DNA of 64,000 bases from assembly GCA_036925085.1 (NCBI GenBank), contig JAUPFP010000062.1, forward strand, positions 314,001-378,000, written 5' to 3'. Position 1 is the first letter of the stretch. Every line of letters begins with the position of its first letter. Positions 1 to 11,806 of the stretch are shown here, piece by piece. The stretch is from Brachycybe producta (lineage: Eukaryota > Arthropoda > Diplopoda > Playtdesmida > Andrognathidae). Under the pieces are notes generated by a model. That model was not told the DNA's origin and ran no database searches. It saw nothing but the letters and a program-made list of their open reading frames with translations. The position numbers and the translations under genes were made by a program.

Positions 1-973
1 AAGAATCTATGCCCGACGTGTGATAAATTCTAGAAGCGATATTTTTTTTTTAAAACGAAGTTCTGAATAATTATTTTATCTACGGAATAAATATTTACAT
101 TAAACCAGTGTGGAAATTATTTATTTTTACGACTTTGCATTCATCATCGATTGCAGCTTTACACATCATCGGATTCTACAAGCAATGATCATGTGCAAAG
201 CTGCAACTCTAAGCCTAGCAGTTGAACGCCATCTTCAAGGGTGATTTACAGATGAAAGTTTACTGAAGTATGGAGACAAAAAATTCTTAAAACTGTGAGT
301 CTTTATGAAGACTAGTGAAGGACGTCTAATAGTTATTATATTGGCCTAGTCCTTCTGGGACAGGTAAAATAAGTGACCTAGCCAACCACTTATAATACGA
401 GTTAAAACTCGCCTCATATCAAATTAAGCAGATTCTACCAAGTCGAAAAAGGTCCATCACAATATACGGTTTAAAACCATTATGAAAAATTTAAATTGTT
501 TTCAAAACAAGAATAGTAAAAGATTATGTTAAGTTTTTTCATAGAAATATATTAAAAATAAACATTTTATAGTTCAGTTTGAAATTTGACACATTTTTAG
601 GGTTTTCTATTGACATTACATTAAATATATTTTTGCCATTTTCAAACTCATACAAAGTTTTTTTTAAAGATATCATCATCAAAAAAAACTTCTACTATTG
701 TAGTTTCTAAAACACTTTTTGATTTTTTTTTATTGTTTCTACTCAACAAAGTTTGCTTAAAGCTACCTTATACTAATTCGTTATTTTTTAGAACTGGAAC
801 AACCAATTATTCCAAATGCCATAAAAGTAGCTTTATAGAGCCATTCCACACTAATTTACCCAAATTTCAAATTTTGTTGCTTGATTATCACAGATGTTAA
901 TGTAAAAAATCACAACACAACTAGAACATTTGTTGAAAATGATGCAAATGCAAAAAATGCTAAACTACTAATC
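1..973. other. AT-rich DNA, no gene seen
   Basis: Very AT-rich sequence with many short A and T runs. I see no open frame of useful length, no RNA gene and no clear repeat boundary. It leads into the left arm of the long inverted repeat. Confidence 0.6.
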
Positions 974-974
974 C

Positions 975-1445
975 TAATCTACTAAAGATAAGACAATGGT
1001 TGATAGCTCAAAATAAAACATCTTAACAGTGGGAAGAAAAGAGTACTTAATCATCTTTTCATAATTTTAAAATTTAGGGTGTGAAGTTACATGTTCAATT
1101 TTTAACATTATGGTCAAATTTGAACCTGTTTTAGGTCGCGTTACAGTCAAAGGTCAGAGTTCATATTTTTTGCAATTATACACTTGGGTCTACTCTAGTA
1201 TGTGGTATTATTACTTTGATTGAATTATGAATGCAACATAAAAAATTAGTCTAAACTTCGAAAACCAACCAAAGATCATCACAAAGATGATCTTTGGCCC
1301 GGATTTTCATCTTGTGGTGGTCTACATACAAAAAAACTAATTATGCTAAGTGAGAGACCGTTACATTTCCTTCCCAGTGATGTACAAACTATAGATAACA
1401 TTTTACAGGTGAAGCAGTGACAATTTTTTAAAGTTTGAAAAATAT
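975..1445 (+). repeat. Left arm of a long imperfect inverted repeat
   Basis: The reverse complement of this stretch matches 2286-2735 over nearly its full length, with scattered substitutions and small gaps. Shared blocks include the part around TAGAGTAGACCCAAGTGTAT and the part around TTTGTACATCACTGG. Both arms encode the same degraded short peptide in mirrored frames, which only reflects the shared DNA. Arms of about 450-470 bp around a loop of about 840 bp fit a foldback or palindromic non-autonomous transposon. No transposase is present. Confidence 0.8.
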
Positions 1446-2285
1446 TTGAACTTTTAATATAAATTGTAACAAAAAGCATGTACATTAAACATATGGAAAT
1501 TCAAAAACCTATAGATTACATAGGATATAATGCAATACATTAATTTTTTTTAAATTATGATTTTTCAATTGGTTACTTTTTCTAATAGGTATAGGTGGAT
1601 AACTCGTTTTTATATCCTCATACATATAATATACTTGTGAAAGTTCCAAAAATGAATAAGCCATGTGTAATGTTGTGTATATGTATAATACATGTGCACA
1701 TGTAATTACATGTGCACGTGTTTTTAAAAACGTTTTTTTTTTTAAAAAAAAGTTTTTTTATTTTTCTTATTTTCCATTTCTCAACCCTACTAATGTTGAA
1801 AATGAACGTATTTTTTACTATTATGATTTTTAAGTTTTTAATTTTAAAAAGGTTTTTCAAATTTACTATCATATATATAGTGAAGTTAATTAAAATGACT
1901 TAGTTCACAAATCTGACAATTTATATTTTTAATTCATTAATTTGCATTTCACTGCTAATGTAAACTTTGTATTTTTTTCATTTTTTCCTTTTACTTTGTA
2001 TTTTTCTGGAATCAGGGTTCACCACCAACATACCTAAAGAAAGGCTTTTTTTGCATTTCCCTCTCCCCCACAGCTTTTTTTTAAAAAATAAAACATGATT
2101 TTATAAAAAAAACGAACACTTTAATTTACATTTCTAACTGAATCATTCATTAATCTCAGGGACAGGTACTTAAAACTAATCAATTTTCTTTCCTCTTGCG
2201 TTTTTCTTTTCCCGCCGTTTTTTTTTTAATTTTTCTGTCACCGTTTTTTTTTTTAAAAACACGTTTTTTTAAACAATTTTTTAAC
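1446..2285. other. Loop between inverted-repeat arms
   Basis: Extremely AT-rich, with long T and A runs and short alternating stretches such as TGTGCACATGTAATTACATG near 1694. No coding capacity is evident; the short ORFs here are Phe/Lys-rich products of T and A runs. Confidence 0.5.
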
Positions 2286-2735
2286 AGTTTTCAAACTTTA
2301 AAAAATTGTAACTGCTACATATCTAAAATGTCAGCTATTTTTTGTACATCACTGGAATTAAAATGTAATGAACTTTCATATAGGATAATTAGTTTTTTTT
2401 GTAGGTGGACCACCACAGGATGAAAATCGGGGTTAAAGGTCACCCAATTTTTTTTTTCGAAGTTTAGACTATTTTTTTATGTTGCAGTCATAGTTCAAAG
2501 TAATAGTACCACATACTAGAGTAGACCCAAGTGTATAATTGCAAAAAATTATGAACTCTGACCTTTGACCATAACACGGCTTAAAACAGGTTCAAATTGG
2601 ACCATAATGTTAAAAATTGAACATGTAATTTGACACCCTAAATTTTAAAGTTATGAAATATGTTTAAGTACTCTTTTCTTCCTACTGTTAAGATGTTTAT
2701 TTTTAGCTATCAATCATTGTTTTATCTTTAGTAGT
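2286..2735 (-). repeat. Right arm of the long inverted repeat
   Basis: Reverse-complement partner of 975-1445. The similarity fades near a TTTAGTAG block (about 2727-2734), which marks the outer end. Differences between arms are spread evenly, so the arms have diverged since the palindrome formed and the copy is not young. Confidence 0.8.
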
Positions 2736-3061
2736 TTTGGAGCTTTGCAAAGTGCCTATTCATAAAAAATTATGGCCTAATTTAAAAACAAAAAAATCTG
2801 AGATGACTGCGCAACATCTTTGGGTGATTTACTGTATATATTTACTATTATTTATTAAATCTTTGTTTTATAATAATTGTAAAACTAAAGGAAACTAATT
2901 CATTGGAGTATTAATTTTATTTTTAAAATATGTAAAATAGTGAAATTAACTTTTCTATGTGAAAGAATAGACAAAAAGTAGGGCCTGCAGAAAGAGAGCA
3001 CACAAAATGGCATCATTTAGCAGGAGGAAAAAAATGATTTTTACAGTTACAATTACCAGTA
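2736..3061. other. AT-rich spacer, no gene seen
   Basis: AT-rich sequence between the inverted repeat and the 3' end of the LINE. Nothing recognisable. Confidence 0.5.
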
Positions 3062-3283
3062 GTACTCTGCAAGCAGCCAAATAGGCCTATGGCAGAGGGA
3101 CATAAGTCCACATGCAGCATTAAGCATTGTCAAGCACATATACATGCACATATATAAAAACAAAATGAATATACAAATGTCAATCCCACAAAACAAAATT
3201 ATCCCCATTCACCACTGCCTCACGAAAAGAGATCAATTGTCTTATAACTCTAGGAAAAAACAAGGGATTCAAGGAACCCTATA

Positions 3284-3757
3284 GACCTCCATTGCTTTGA
3301 CACAGTAATGTGACAACGTTTTAGTGCTAATTAGTATTTATTTTTTGAACTGGAAAGAGGAAAAATCTTGATTTTTTTTTTTTAAATTACGTTTTTTAAA
3401 AATCGATTTTTTTTTCAAGTTTCATTGTCAGAATGTGTACATCATTTTAGGTGTACATTTTATTGTAGGTGGCCCCGTTTTCGAGTTGTTCGACCCACAA
3501 AACATTTTAACACAAAACTCAAAATTTGCTTCTAAAAAATTCATAAAAAATAACCCCTGGGTAAAAGTTTCTAATTTTTGTCAGGAGCATCATATTGACC
3601 CACAGAATCAAATAAAAAATACTGCATGTCTATCTCATTCCGTTCTTGAGTTGTTCGACCCACTAAATTGGGTTCCGGGGACACACAGACATCCTTTTTT
3701 GCCCCTTTTCTTGCATGATCCTATATACCTTCATTGCTCTAAAGAGCAATGGAGGTC
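3284..3757. repeat. Probable insertion in the LINE 3' UTR, short inverted ends
   Basis: Alignment of the LINE-A 3' UTRs by eye shows extra sequence here that copy 2 (around 33400) lacks. The ends carry a 13-bp inverted match, GACCTCCATTGCT at 3284 and its complement at 3745. Inside, the phrase TTGTTCGACCCAC occurs twice (about 3486 and 3652). The 117-codon open frame at 3435-3788 overruns the insertion and has no recognisable motif. It could be a small non-autonomous DNA element; target duplication is not clear. Confidence 0.4.
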
Positions 3758-4077
3758 AAAAAAGACCAATAATATTAATCTGTCCTAGCAAAAATCTCCC
3801 TAATTTTCTTAGTCGTCAGCCCTGCCCATGTATAGTGCTTTATGAATATCACTGGGCTGCAGTTTAGAACAATCACCCCATTTATTTTTTCCAAACAATT
3901 TCAAACTTAACTCAGCCCTGCGATGTGTCAAACTATGCTATTGTAGCACTGACAGCATCTCAGTGACACTATCTGTAAATGTGTGCCTGCCACAAACAAA
4001 CCTAGCAGCCTAACGCTGAACCATTTCAACTGAATGAGTGTTTGACAGAGTGAGGATTTCATATACTGCAGCAAGGC

Positions 4078-5007
4078 TCAAGATGAGGCCGAACCAATGC
4101 TTGATAGGCAATAGTTAAAACGAAGCATTTGTAGAGCTTTCTCAGTAACACGATCAATGTGTTTTTTTCCAAGAAAGGTCATCTGCCATTGTAACCCCAA
4201 GTACTTATAACACTTGACACTCCGAAGAATAGTGTCATTCATACTGTAATTGAACACAAGTGGATTTCTACCCTGAGTTAGCCTCATAACACTACACTTG
4301 AAGTTGCCATGTATTACACCATCCCTCAATTGCCTTCAAGTCTAGAGGTAATGTTTCACAGTCTTGGCTACCATCAACCTCCTTGTAAATTAGAGTATCA
4401 TCAGCAAATAGTTTACAGTTGCTGCCAACTGTGCTGCTGAGGTTATTAATAAATATCAGGAACAAAAGAGGACCCAGCACACTACCCTGGGGTACACCAG
4501 ATTTAACAGCCAACCACTCTGAGTGAGTCCCATTTACAACTACCCTTTGTTTCCTATCACTTAAAAAAGAAACTACCCATTTTGTTACCTGCCCTCAACC
4601 CCATATGCTGCAACTTTTGTCATACGTTTTGAATGTGAAACAGTGTCAAATGCCTTACGAAAGTCAAGAAACACCATGTCAACCTGTTTACCATTGTCTA
4701 AACTTTTCTGGAGGTCATCCACTACCAGGATAAGTTGAGTCTCACAAGAGCACCCTCTCATGAAACCATGTTGGTTATCAGAAATTACATTGTGAGATCT
4801 GAGAAACTTAATGCAGCCAGAGCATATGATATGGTCAAGAATTTTACAAACCACTGAAGTTATAGATACTGGCCTATAGTTTGCAGCTTCAGACTTATTA
4901 CCTGACTTAAATTTTGGGGTAACATTTGCTAATTTCCACATACTTGGAACAACCCCTTGATCCAAAGACTGCTGATAAATTTGCTGATGCTGAAGAAATG
5001 GTCCCAC
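4078..5007 (-). pseudogene. LINE-A copy 1 reverse transcriptase, frameshifted
   Basis: Three overlapping or adjacent frames together cover the RT. 4585-5007 holds the fingers and palm (KLANVTPKFKSG, YRPVSITSV, QHGFMRGCSCETQL, MVFLDFRKAFDTV). 4292-4513 holds GVPQGSVLGPLLFLIFINNL and the catalytic FADD (LFADDTLIY). 4078-4329 holds the C-terminal side with KYLGLQW. The product would copy LINE RNA at nicked target DNA. The catalytic aspartates survive but the frame is broken at least twice, so it is a pseudogene. Confidence 0.85.
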
Positions 5008-5119
5008 TACCCTAGCTAATTATGTAAGAACTACTGCATGAATTCGATCTGACCTCCACTTTTATTTTTATTAAGGGTCAATAGTTGCTTGATAATGTCC
5101 TCAGTATTAACAATATCTC

Positions 5120-5651
5120 CTAAAGAATGCATTGTTCTAGACTCAAAAGCATTAGGTGCTGTATTTTCATCTGCTGTAAAACACTCCTGTATTCTTCATT
5201 CAACAAAGAAGCTTTCAATTCTTGGTGTGATATTATTTCTCCATTTACCTCAACAAGAGCTGGAATTGAGTACTCACCAGCCCGAGAATGCTTGACATAA
5301 CCTCGAAAACAGCTTTGGATTTTTTGCAGCCATTCACCGATTTTATTAGTTTTAAAATCATTATGGGCCAATGAGAGTTCTTTTTTAGCATTTGCATGAG
5401 CAATATGCAAACCATTTGCATTCAATAAACTTGAATTAACTCTGTATCTATTTCTCCATAATCGCTGCTTGCGAAGAGCCCTTTTTACACATGGTGTATA
5501 CCATGCTGGTGTTGAGGCATCCCGGACTCTTTAATAGAACAAATTCCGATACCCCTCTCATCAGTAACGAGTGAAAAATTGCCGAATTTTCATCAACATC
5601 ATGCTGATTAAATTTATTTTTAAAGTTCTCAAGATTTTGCTGCATATGCAA
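5120..5651 (-). pseudogene. LINE-A copy 1 linker between endonuclease and RT
   Basis: Two minus-strand frames (5448-5651 and 5120-5425) match the linker of LINE-A copy 2 at 34548-35159: both have an alanine/lysine helix followed by LLNEEYRSV or LLNEQYKKV. No catalytic motif is expected in this part. It shows that the element was once continuous from endonuclease to RT. Confidence 0.65.
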
Positions 5652-5693
5652 CTTAAACCCATCCCAGTTACATTTGTTATAGACTAACCTGCC

Positions 5694-6422
5694 TTATGGC
5701 TTTAACAGTACTCCTAACATTAACATTGACATCACAAGTTGAATATGATGGTCACTAATTCTCTCAGAAACCTTAACATTAGATATCATAAGGGGAAGGT
5801 TAGTTATTACAACATCAAGGACACTACTACTCCTAGTTGGTTGCATAACCATCTGTTCCATAGAGTAAATATCCAAACTTTCCAACATTGAAACAGCTAA
5901 AGGAACATAATTCTCACTTGTAATTGAGCGAAGTTCCCAGTTTATGTTTGGGAAGTTAATATCACCTCCTAAAATTATAACTGGGTTATTGTGCACATGA
6001 TGAAGGACATTGAAGCAGGAGCAAAAGGCAGCTATATCACTAATTGAAGATCCTGGTGGGCGATAGAAATTTAAAATACCTTTTTTCCCATTGAGCAGCT
6101 CTACACTGCAGCAAACTATCTCACATCCAGTCTCAAATGCCTGTTCCCTTTGGCTGTTAAGCAAATTTGAAACTGCTATAAAAACTCCGCCACCAAGTAC
6201 ACCCCACCCCGTCCCTACGATATATTGCAAAGTTAGTTGGAAACACCTCTCCATTGCTAACATTGTCATCCAGCCATCTTCAATGGCTGCAAAGAAGTCA
6301 GGTACCTTTTTCTGCAAACTTCTGCAATTTACAACCATGATTTTTGCATTTTTATTTATAACTGACCCATGTGAAAAATTTCCTTTCACTGCAGCATCTC
6401 TAGAACAGGGATTTGCAGTCAC
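5694..6422 (-). pseudogene. LINE-A copy 1 apurinic-like endonuclease
   Basis: Exonuclease-endonuclease-phosphatase fold of LINEs, which nicks target DNA. Visible motifs in order: MVVNCRSLQKK (metal-binding Asn), GWGVLGGGVFIAV, NFYRPPGSS (Tyr region), GGDINFPNINWEL (catalytic Asp/Asn) and ISDHHIQLV (Ser-Asp-His). The usual glutamate motif (ETWL-like) is degraded where MLAMERCF is read. The frame ends before the linker, so the domain is cut off from RT. Confidence 0.8.
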
Positions 6423-6606
6423 AACTTGAGGTTCAGCTAGGATTCTGCAGGACCCTGTCTTCCTCTCAGCATTAATTCCTGAAAAAAGGTTATTAACAAT
6501 TCATAGCAATATTTCCCCTTTCCCCAATACCACCCACAGGCCCCAAAACTACACTAAAAAAATTTCAACAAATTCTTTTATCTTTTTACCAACTACTGCA
6601 CGAGTG

Positions 6607-7228
6607 TTAAAGGTTCATTCCATCAAAACTCCATTCAACCCTGAAACCTACTATAGCTGCTCTCCACTCAATTACCTGAACCCCACCCCCACGCTGTCTA
6701 CATAGATCATTAGCACCTACATGCAACACCACTAGCACCTCATCTGCAGTTTCACCCTGTACCATTCTACTTATATGCTGCTCAACATCCTCAATTTTAG
6801 CTCCTGGTAAGCATTCCACAGAAATTTTTTCCCTTTCATTTCCTTTGGGGACAGCCCACCTATCGATACGCCTCACATTACTGTCACCAACAATGACAAC
6901 ATATCTAGTCTTAGCCATTTTTCTATTTCACTCCCCATCTTCACAATTAAATCTTACCCTCCTTGGCATACAGGACACACTATCCCCCTTACCCCACCTA
7001 CACATCCTACAGAATTTTCTTGGGCCCTAGAGACCTTTCCCAATGCATCAAATCCATTACATATAGGAGTCCTGGGTGACACTAAAGGGACCCCAACTAG
7101 CTTAGCACCCTTAACCACAAACTCCCATCCTAGCCTTCCTGGTGCAGACCTAACTGGCATGGCAGCAGACACAGGCTCTTTACTAGGGGAAGGACCAGCC
7201 TCAAATATAAGGCTTGATAATGTGGCTG
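6607..7228 (-). pseudogene. LINE-A copy 1 ORF1 with SGNH esterase remains
   Basis: 6607-6918 reads YVVIVGDSNVRR (block I with catalytic Ser) and VVLHVGANDLCRQ (block III, GxND), the signature of SGNH/GDSL hydrolases found in ORF1p of many CR1-type LINEs. Upstream on this strand, 6954-7228 contains GWEFVVKG and CNGFDALGKV, which match the pre-esterase part of LINE-B ORF1 (GWMVVKG, GNRFGVLSEV). The two parts are in different frames. The catalytic DxxH block is not visible. Confidence 0.75.
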
Positions 7229-8122
7229 TTGTACCCATTGCCCTGGAGACGGGAGGGTGTGGCGACAGCTCAAGCTGTGGAGGCAGCTATTGTAGTAGAA
7301 CTTGATGGTCTGTCTAAGTTGAGAGGGGGAGACCCAACTCAAATGGATAGCCAGACAGATGAACTTCCAAATAAGTTGCGAGGCAACCAGTAAAGGTCGC
7401 CATGTCCTGAACTTGGAAAGAGGGGGTCTTACTCTCGAAGTGTCTTAAGACTGGACCCAATCTGAAGCCTGAGGGGTGAGACAGCGTCAGGAGTTCCTAC
7501 TGGAATGCCGTGATCATTTCGTGTTCGATTATACAGAGCTGGGAAAACCCCACTTGTTGAACATATGTTGAAGATACCTCCATTGCAAGTGGGATTGCGA
7601 AGAACCACTCCAGCGGCACGAGCAGTCGAAAGAGAAGAGGTAGCAATGATGTTGGATGCAGGGGTAATCCAACCATCCCGTAGGTTGTACGCAAGCCATA
7701 CCGTGCTTGTTCACAAGAAGGATGTTGGCTTTTGTTTTTGTGTAAATTACTGGAGACTGAGTGCCCAGATAAAGGCGGATCAGTATGTTACCTTGGATCG
7801 ATGATGCTCTCAATTTGCTTGCCAGGGTGAAGTATTTTGCAAACCTAGATCTTGCTAGTAGTTACTGTCAGATCCGTATGGTGGAGCCAGACATTGAGAA
7901 GACGGCATTCATATGCTCATTCATATGCTCTGTTTGAGTTTCGAAAAATGCCTTTTGGACTCTGTAATGCTCCAGCCATCATGCAAAGAGCGCTAGACCT
8001 CTTGTTAGTGGGACATAAGTGGGAGAGCTGCTTGTTTTACCTGGATGACATTGTTTTTGGGAACATCTTTAAGCAGTTTCTCGAGAGATTAGCCACTGTC
8101 CTTGGACTGTTATGAGGGGCAA

Positions 8123-8126
8123 AGGT
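8123..8126 (+). repeat. Left target-site duplication of the solo LTR
   Basis: The bases AGGT lie directly before the LTR and again at 8903-8906 directly after it. Removing the LTR and one copy restores a continuous RT alignment with G4 and G6. Depending on where the last LTR base is placed, the duplication could be read as 4 or 5 bp; both are normal for gypsy integrases. Confidence 0.75.
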
Positions 8127-8902
8127 TGTGGCAACCTGGTCTGCTCTATTTTGAAATTTTTGATAGAGCAAACGAATTCCCTATGGTGGTCTGCCTGACA
8201 GCTACAGTAGGCTGTTGGGACAGACGCCATTTTGGTGCCAGCAGACCTCTCACCATTAAGTTCAATGGGTGAGAGGTCAGAAGTGACCACTGTTTCCTCC
8301 AGGTGGAGTTGCCTGGAGGTTTCCTGTGGCCTGGTCAGCCATAGGATCAAGGCAGTGTGTTGTGGGCTAGAGACTGGAGAGGTCAACTGGATCATCTATG
8401 CTGGAGGCCACAGAGGCCTCCATGGTGGCATCTTTTATTCGGTTGGTTGTGCCTTGTGGTTATGGCCTTTGTTTTGGTTTTGTGGTGTTTGGCTGGTTAG
8501 AATTGACCAGCCAAGTGTGCAAATACTTGCACTTTTTCATTCATCTGTAAGTGTAAATAAATACGCTCTATTCATCTATTTATACTTGTGTCTGTGTCGG
8601 TTATTTGGGGTTTTACCGCGGGAGGGTGGGTATCTGGTTGTGGGGAACCACCACCGTCAATCACTGTCTTTTATCGGGGGTAAATTGTGTCGGCTCATGG
8701 TAGAACCGGTGTTCTACCACAATATTCTCGGCGTGGTCTCGTCCGTGTCTGTAGAGGGAGCTCCGTGTCGACACCACCCAAGAGGTTCACCGTGTGAGAG
8801 CAACTACAGGTGCAGTCCCGTCCCCGCATCGGAGCTTGGTGCTTGGTAAGTTTTTGCATTTTTAACGGGTGGTTATTGTGACAGTCCAGTCGGGACGTTA
8901 AA
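8127..8902 (+). mobile_element. Solo LTR of the gypsy family inside G1 RT
   Basis: Begins TGTGGCAACC and ends GGACGTTAAA, aligning end to end with the G6 5' LTR (52470-53268) and, inverted, with the G4 LTR (38747-39543). It contains an AATAAA signal at 8556-8561 and the conserved splice-donor-like TTGGTAAGT at 8844. No internal element sequence is present, so it is a solo LTR left by recombination between two LTRs. The open frames in it (for example 8232-8849) are incidental. Confidence 0.9.
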
Positions 8903-9795
8903 AGGTTAAACTCCTGCCAAAGAAATTTTTCTTCGGCTTTGACAAGGTCAAATATCTCAGTCGTGCAGTTTGTTCCAAAGGAGTTGCTCCGAAGATTACT
9001 CGAAGAGTTCACTGTTCCTACAACTGTAACTGCCGTCTGTAGTTTTCTCGGATTAGCCGGCTACTACCGTAGGTTCATTAAGGACTTTCCTAAGGTTGCA
9101 AGGCCAATGCATGGTCTGACTAGGAAGGGTGTGTCCTTTGACTGGTCGGAGCAGTGTGGTCTGGCTTTCGAGCAGTTAAAGGCATTTTTAACCAAAGCAC
9201 TGGTGCTCAGCATGTATGATCCACATGGTGAGATTGATTCACACCGATGCTAGTGGATATGGTCTAGGTGTCGTAATATACCAGAAGTTACCTTAGGACA
9301 AGGCTTCTCGGGTTCTGGCCTACGCTAGCCGTCTCATGAAAAGAGCGGAAACACAGTACTCTGTCAATGAGCATGAATGCTTGGTGATAATGTTTGCCGT
9401 TGGTGAATTCCAACCTTATATCTTTAACCGGGACTTTGTGATCGTAACTGATCACCATGCTTTCTGTCATTTGCAAACCACCAAGAACTTACAAGGCAGG
9501 TTGGTGCACTGGCAAATGCAGTTGCAAGAGTACCAGTATAAGATTCAGTACAAGAAAGGGAAGCTTTATGAGGATGCTGACTGTCTGAGACATACTGGAA
9601 ATGAAGTTGAAGATCCTTCTTTGCCTGAACACGTCGAAGCAGACGTGAGTGAGGTTATATACCGGATCTGTTCCAAGGTGTATTGGGTGATAGAGCAAAC
9701 CAATGGCAGTTGGTGCTCAGAGGTAAAGAATGATCTCTTCACCGACCCCGACTCGAACTTCAGGTTCAAGTTTGTGATGGCTACCAAGTTGTTGT

Positions 9796-11160
9796 ATGCC
9801 ATCAGATCCATTTAGGATTGCACAAGAACTGTGTTGGTTGTGCCAAGCTTTCTGTTTTCGGAAGCTGCACGATAGCTACGAAGATGGTCACTTCGGAGTG
9901 TACAAGACCTACCAACGGTTATGTAATTGTTTCTACTGGTTAGGTATGAAATTTGGCACTGTTGAATATGTTAAATCATGTTTGGTGTGTCAGAGAGTAT
10001 GACAGTTTGCTCCAAATCAAGGCTTCTTGCAACCGATAGTGACAAAGTACCCAATTCATACTTGGGGAAGGGACTTTGTGCAGCCATTTTCTGCATTTGT
10101 GGGTGGAGTTACCTATGTCGTGATCATGGTTGACTACTTCACCTGGTACGGCATGGCGATGGCAGTGTGAAGGGCTATGGCTGGTTGTGTTGTGAAGTTC
10201 TTGTAGGATGAAATCCTGTTGTAGTAATGTACAACACTGACTGGTCTTGGATTGTGAGTCCCAGTTCTTTAGCCAAGTTTTGTGAAAGTTCAGGGAGCAG
10301 TATACGATAGAGCAGCACTTCACAACAGCGTATTATCCGCAACCTAATGGGCTTATGGAGCGTATGAATAAAACTGTGATGTAAACCATCAAGTGTTACC
10401 TTGATCCCCGCAAGGATCAATGCAATTGGTCTGATTACTTGTGGCCCGCCGTGTGTGCCTACAGCACTGGTGCAGGAGAGCACTTGAAGTGTCTCCTTAC
10501 CAATTGTTGTTTGGTTGAGAGCCCAGGTTGGGGATTGCTAATCTCCTTCCTGATGGTCTGGTCCGCAACTTGCCTGACAAGTAAGCCATGGAGGAGCGTG
10601 CATGCCAGAAATTGGCGGGCCACTCAGAAAAAGCAAAACAGCCAGTGCGACTCTGGCCGGGTGAAGCCACCTCTGTACCAGCCTGGTATGAAGGTCTGGA
10701 TAAGGGACATTTCTGGTAAGCTCGGCCAAGCCAATAAATGGAATTGGGCGTTCAAGGCTCACCTGGGTATGGTGGTCTGGCAGATTTCCGAATTAGTCTA
10801 CAATTCAGAATTTGTAGATGGTACGGTCGGAAAGTGCAGAATCGGTTTCACATTGATAACTTGAAGCCGTACATTTCTTCCATGTGGAGTTTGAGAGGAA
10901 GATGGCATAGGAGGCTCTGACACCTCTTCGAACTCTGAAGGGACCAGTGAGGCCGAGTCCAAGAGTGAGGACACGGCTGAGGACGGTGTTGTTCCTCCAG
11001 TACAGTCTACTCAGCCGGTCTTGGCTGATGGGTCTACTGACTCGTAGGCAGAGGAAGCCCCTCAGCCCCGGTATAACCTCCGACCAAGTAAACCGAGGAC
11101 TTTTCAGGTGCAACAGGCTTCCTTTGTGGCCCTGATAGATGCCAGGAGACACGAGGGGTT
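9796..11160 (+). pseudogene. G1 pol: integrase remains
   Basis: 9796-10002 carries the HHCC zinc domain (RKLHDSYEDGHFGVYKTYQR ending SCLVCQRV). The catalytic core follows around 10030-10400 with frequent stops; a degraded D-D-E core can be followed only by comparison with G4. 10439-10864 matches the C-terminal region (PPLYQPGMKVWIRDISGKLG). Around 11050-11120 the tail CCCCGGTATAACCTCCG matches the end of pol in G6. Non-functional. Confidence 0.85.
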
Positions 11161-11806
11161 ATATGCACCTTTTTCCTGGTGAGGCAGGCCGATTCCTGGA
11201 ATGGGATGATGGCCAGATCAGAAGGCACAAAAACTGTATGCCAAATGGATACCGCCTGTCTGGCATGGACAGATAGCAGTCTCCAGGGGAGAGTTTGGTG
11301 AATAAATTCATGAATCCAGGCTGGTTACTTAATGTCAAGCCTGCAGGCATGCATTCTGACCGTGATCTTTCTTCTGAGTCTTTTTCTATGGATTCATGCT
11401 GTGTATTTGCCCCTAAAAAGGCAGACAACGGTGTTGTTTAGAAACAGTGGTGGAGACGGCTAAAGAGGTTTTAGCTGCTAAGCCACCATTGTTAGCCAGT
11501 GAAATTAGCGTCTAAGCGCCATTTTGTTTGGTTTTTCAAACAAAGGAGGATGCCGGCCACTAGTTTTGCAAAGAATAGATTTTCACTGGCAAAAACTTTT
11601 GGCAGTGTATTTTTACTGCAAAAACAGTGGTGCATGTGGCGGTACTGCCATGGTTGTTTTGATGGTGGTGCTACCGCCCAACATCCTTTTCATGGTGGTT
11701 GTCCGCCCGAGTACTATGGAGCTTGGTGAGAACCAAGTTCTACGGTGTTTGGCATTGACCATGAATGCACCGTTGGGAACGGTGATTTCCGTGTTCCATT
11801 GTGTTT
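11161..11806 (+). other. G1 post-integrase tract
   Basis: Matches the tract after integrase in G2 (28331-28900), G4 and G6. It contains the CCCCTAAAAAGGCAGAC part of the family hairpin near 11411, although the left stem has mutated here, and the repeated GGCTAA/TTAGCC motifs. The frame has stops, so coding is unlikely in this copy. Confidence 0.6.

Larger units (their letters stand above)
3062..7234 (-). mobile_element. LINE family A, copy 1 (CR1/L2-like non-LTR retrotransposon), decayed
   Basis: Read on the minus strand, the order is ORF1 with an SGNH-type esterase, then apurinic endonuclease, then reverse transcriptase, then a 3' UTR. This is the order of CR1-group LINEs. The 3' end near 3062 shares a block containing TAGGCCTATGGCAGAGGGAC (complement) with copy 2 near 33161, which locates the family's 3' terminus. 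The frames are broken in several places. The 5' side stops abruptly where gypsy G1 begins near 7235, so the 5' UTR is missing. Confidence 0.85.
7240..9830 (+). pseudogene. G1 pol: reverse transcriptase and RNase H remains
   Basis: RT begins around 7500 in fragments. 7565-7804 holds the start of RT (AGVIQPSR, then a degraded KKDVGFCFCVNYWRL). 7852-8115 holds FEFRKMPFGLCNAP and the catalytic FYLDDI. After the solo LTR, 8939-9253 gives VCSFLGLAGYYRRFIKDF, the thumb. RNase H follows in 9336-9815 with NEHECLVIMFAV, VIVTDHHAFCHLQ and a degraded ADCL. Order and spacing match G4 and G6. The LTR insertion alone would prevent expression. Confidence 0.9.

Noticed and set aside
3435-3788. 117-codon ORF as a host gene
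   Set aside because: It lies in the insertion in the LINE 3' UTR and repeats a short phrase; no motif or homologue is recognised.
8232-8849. 205-codon ORF
   Set aside because: It lies wholly in the solo LTR and its counterpart in the G6 and G4 LTRs is not open. It is incidental.
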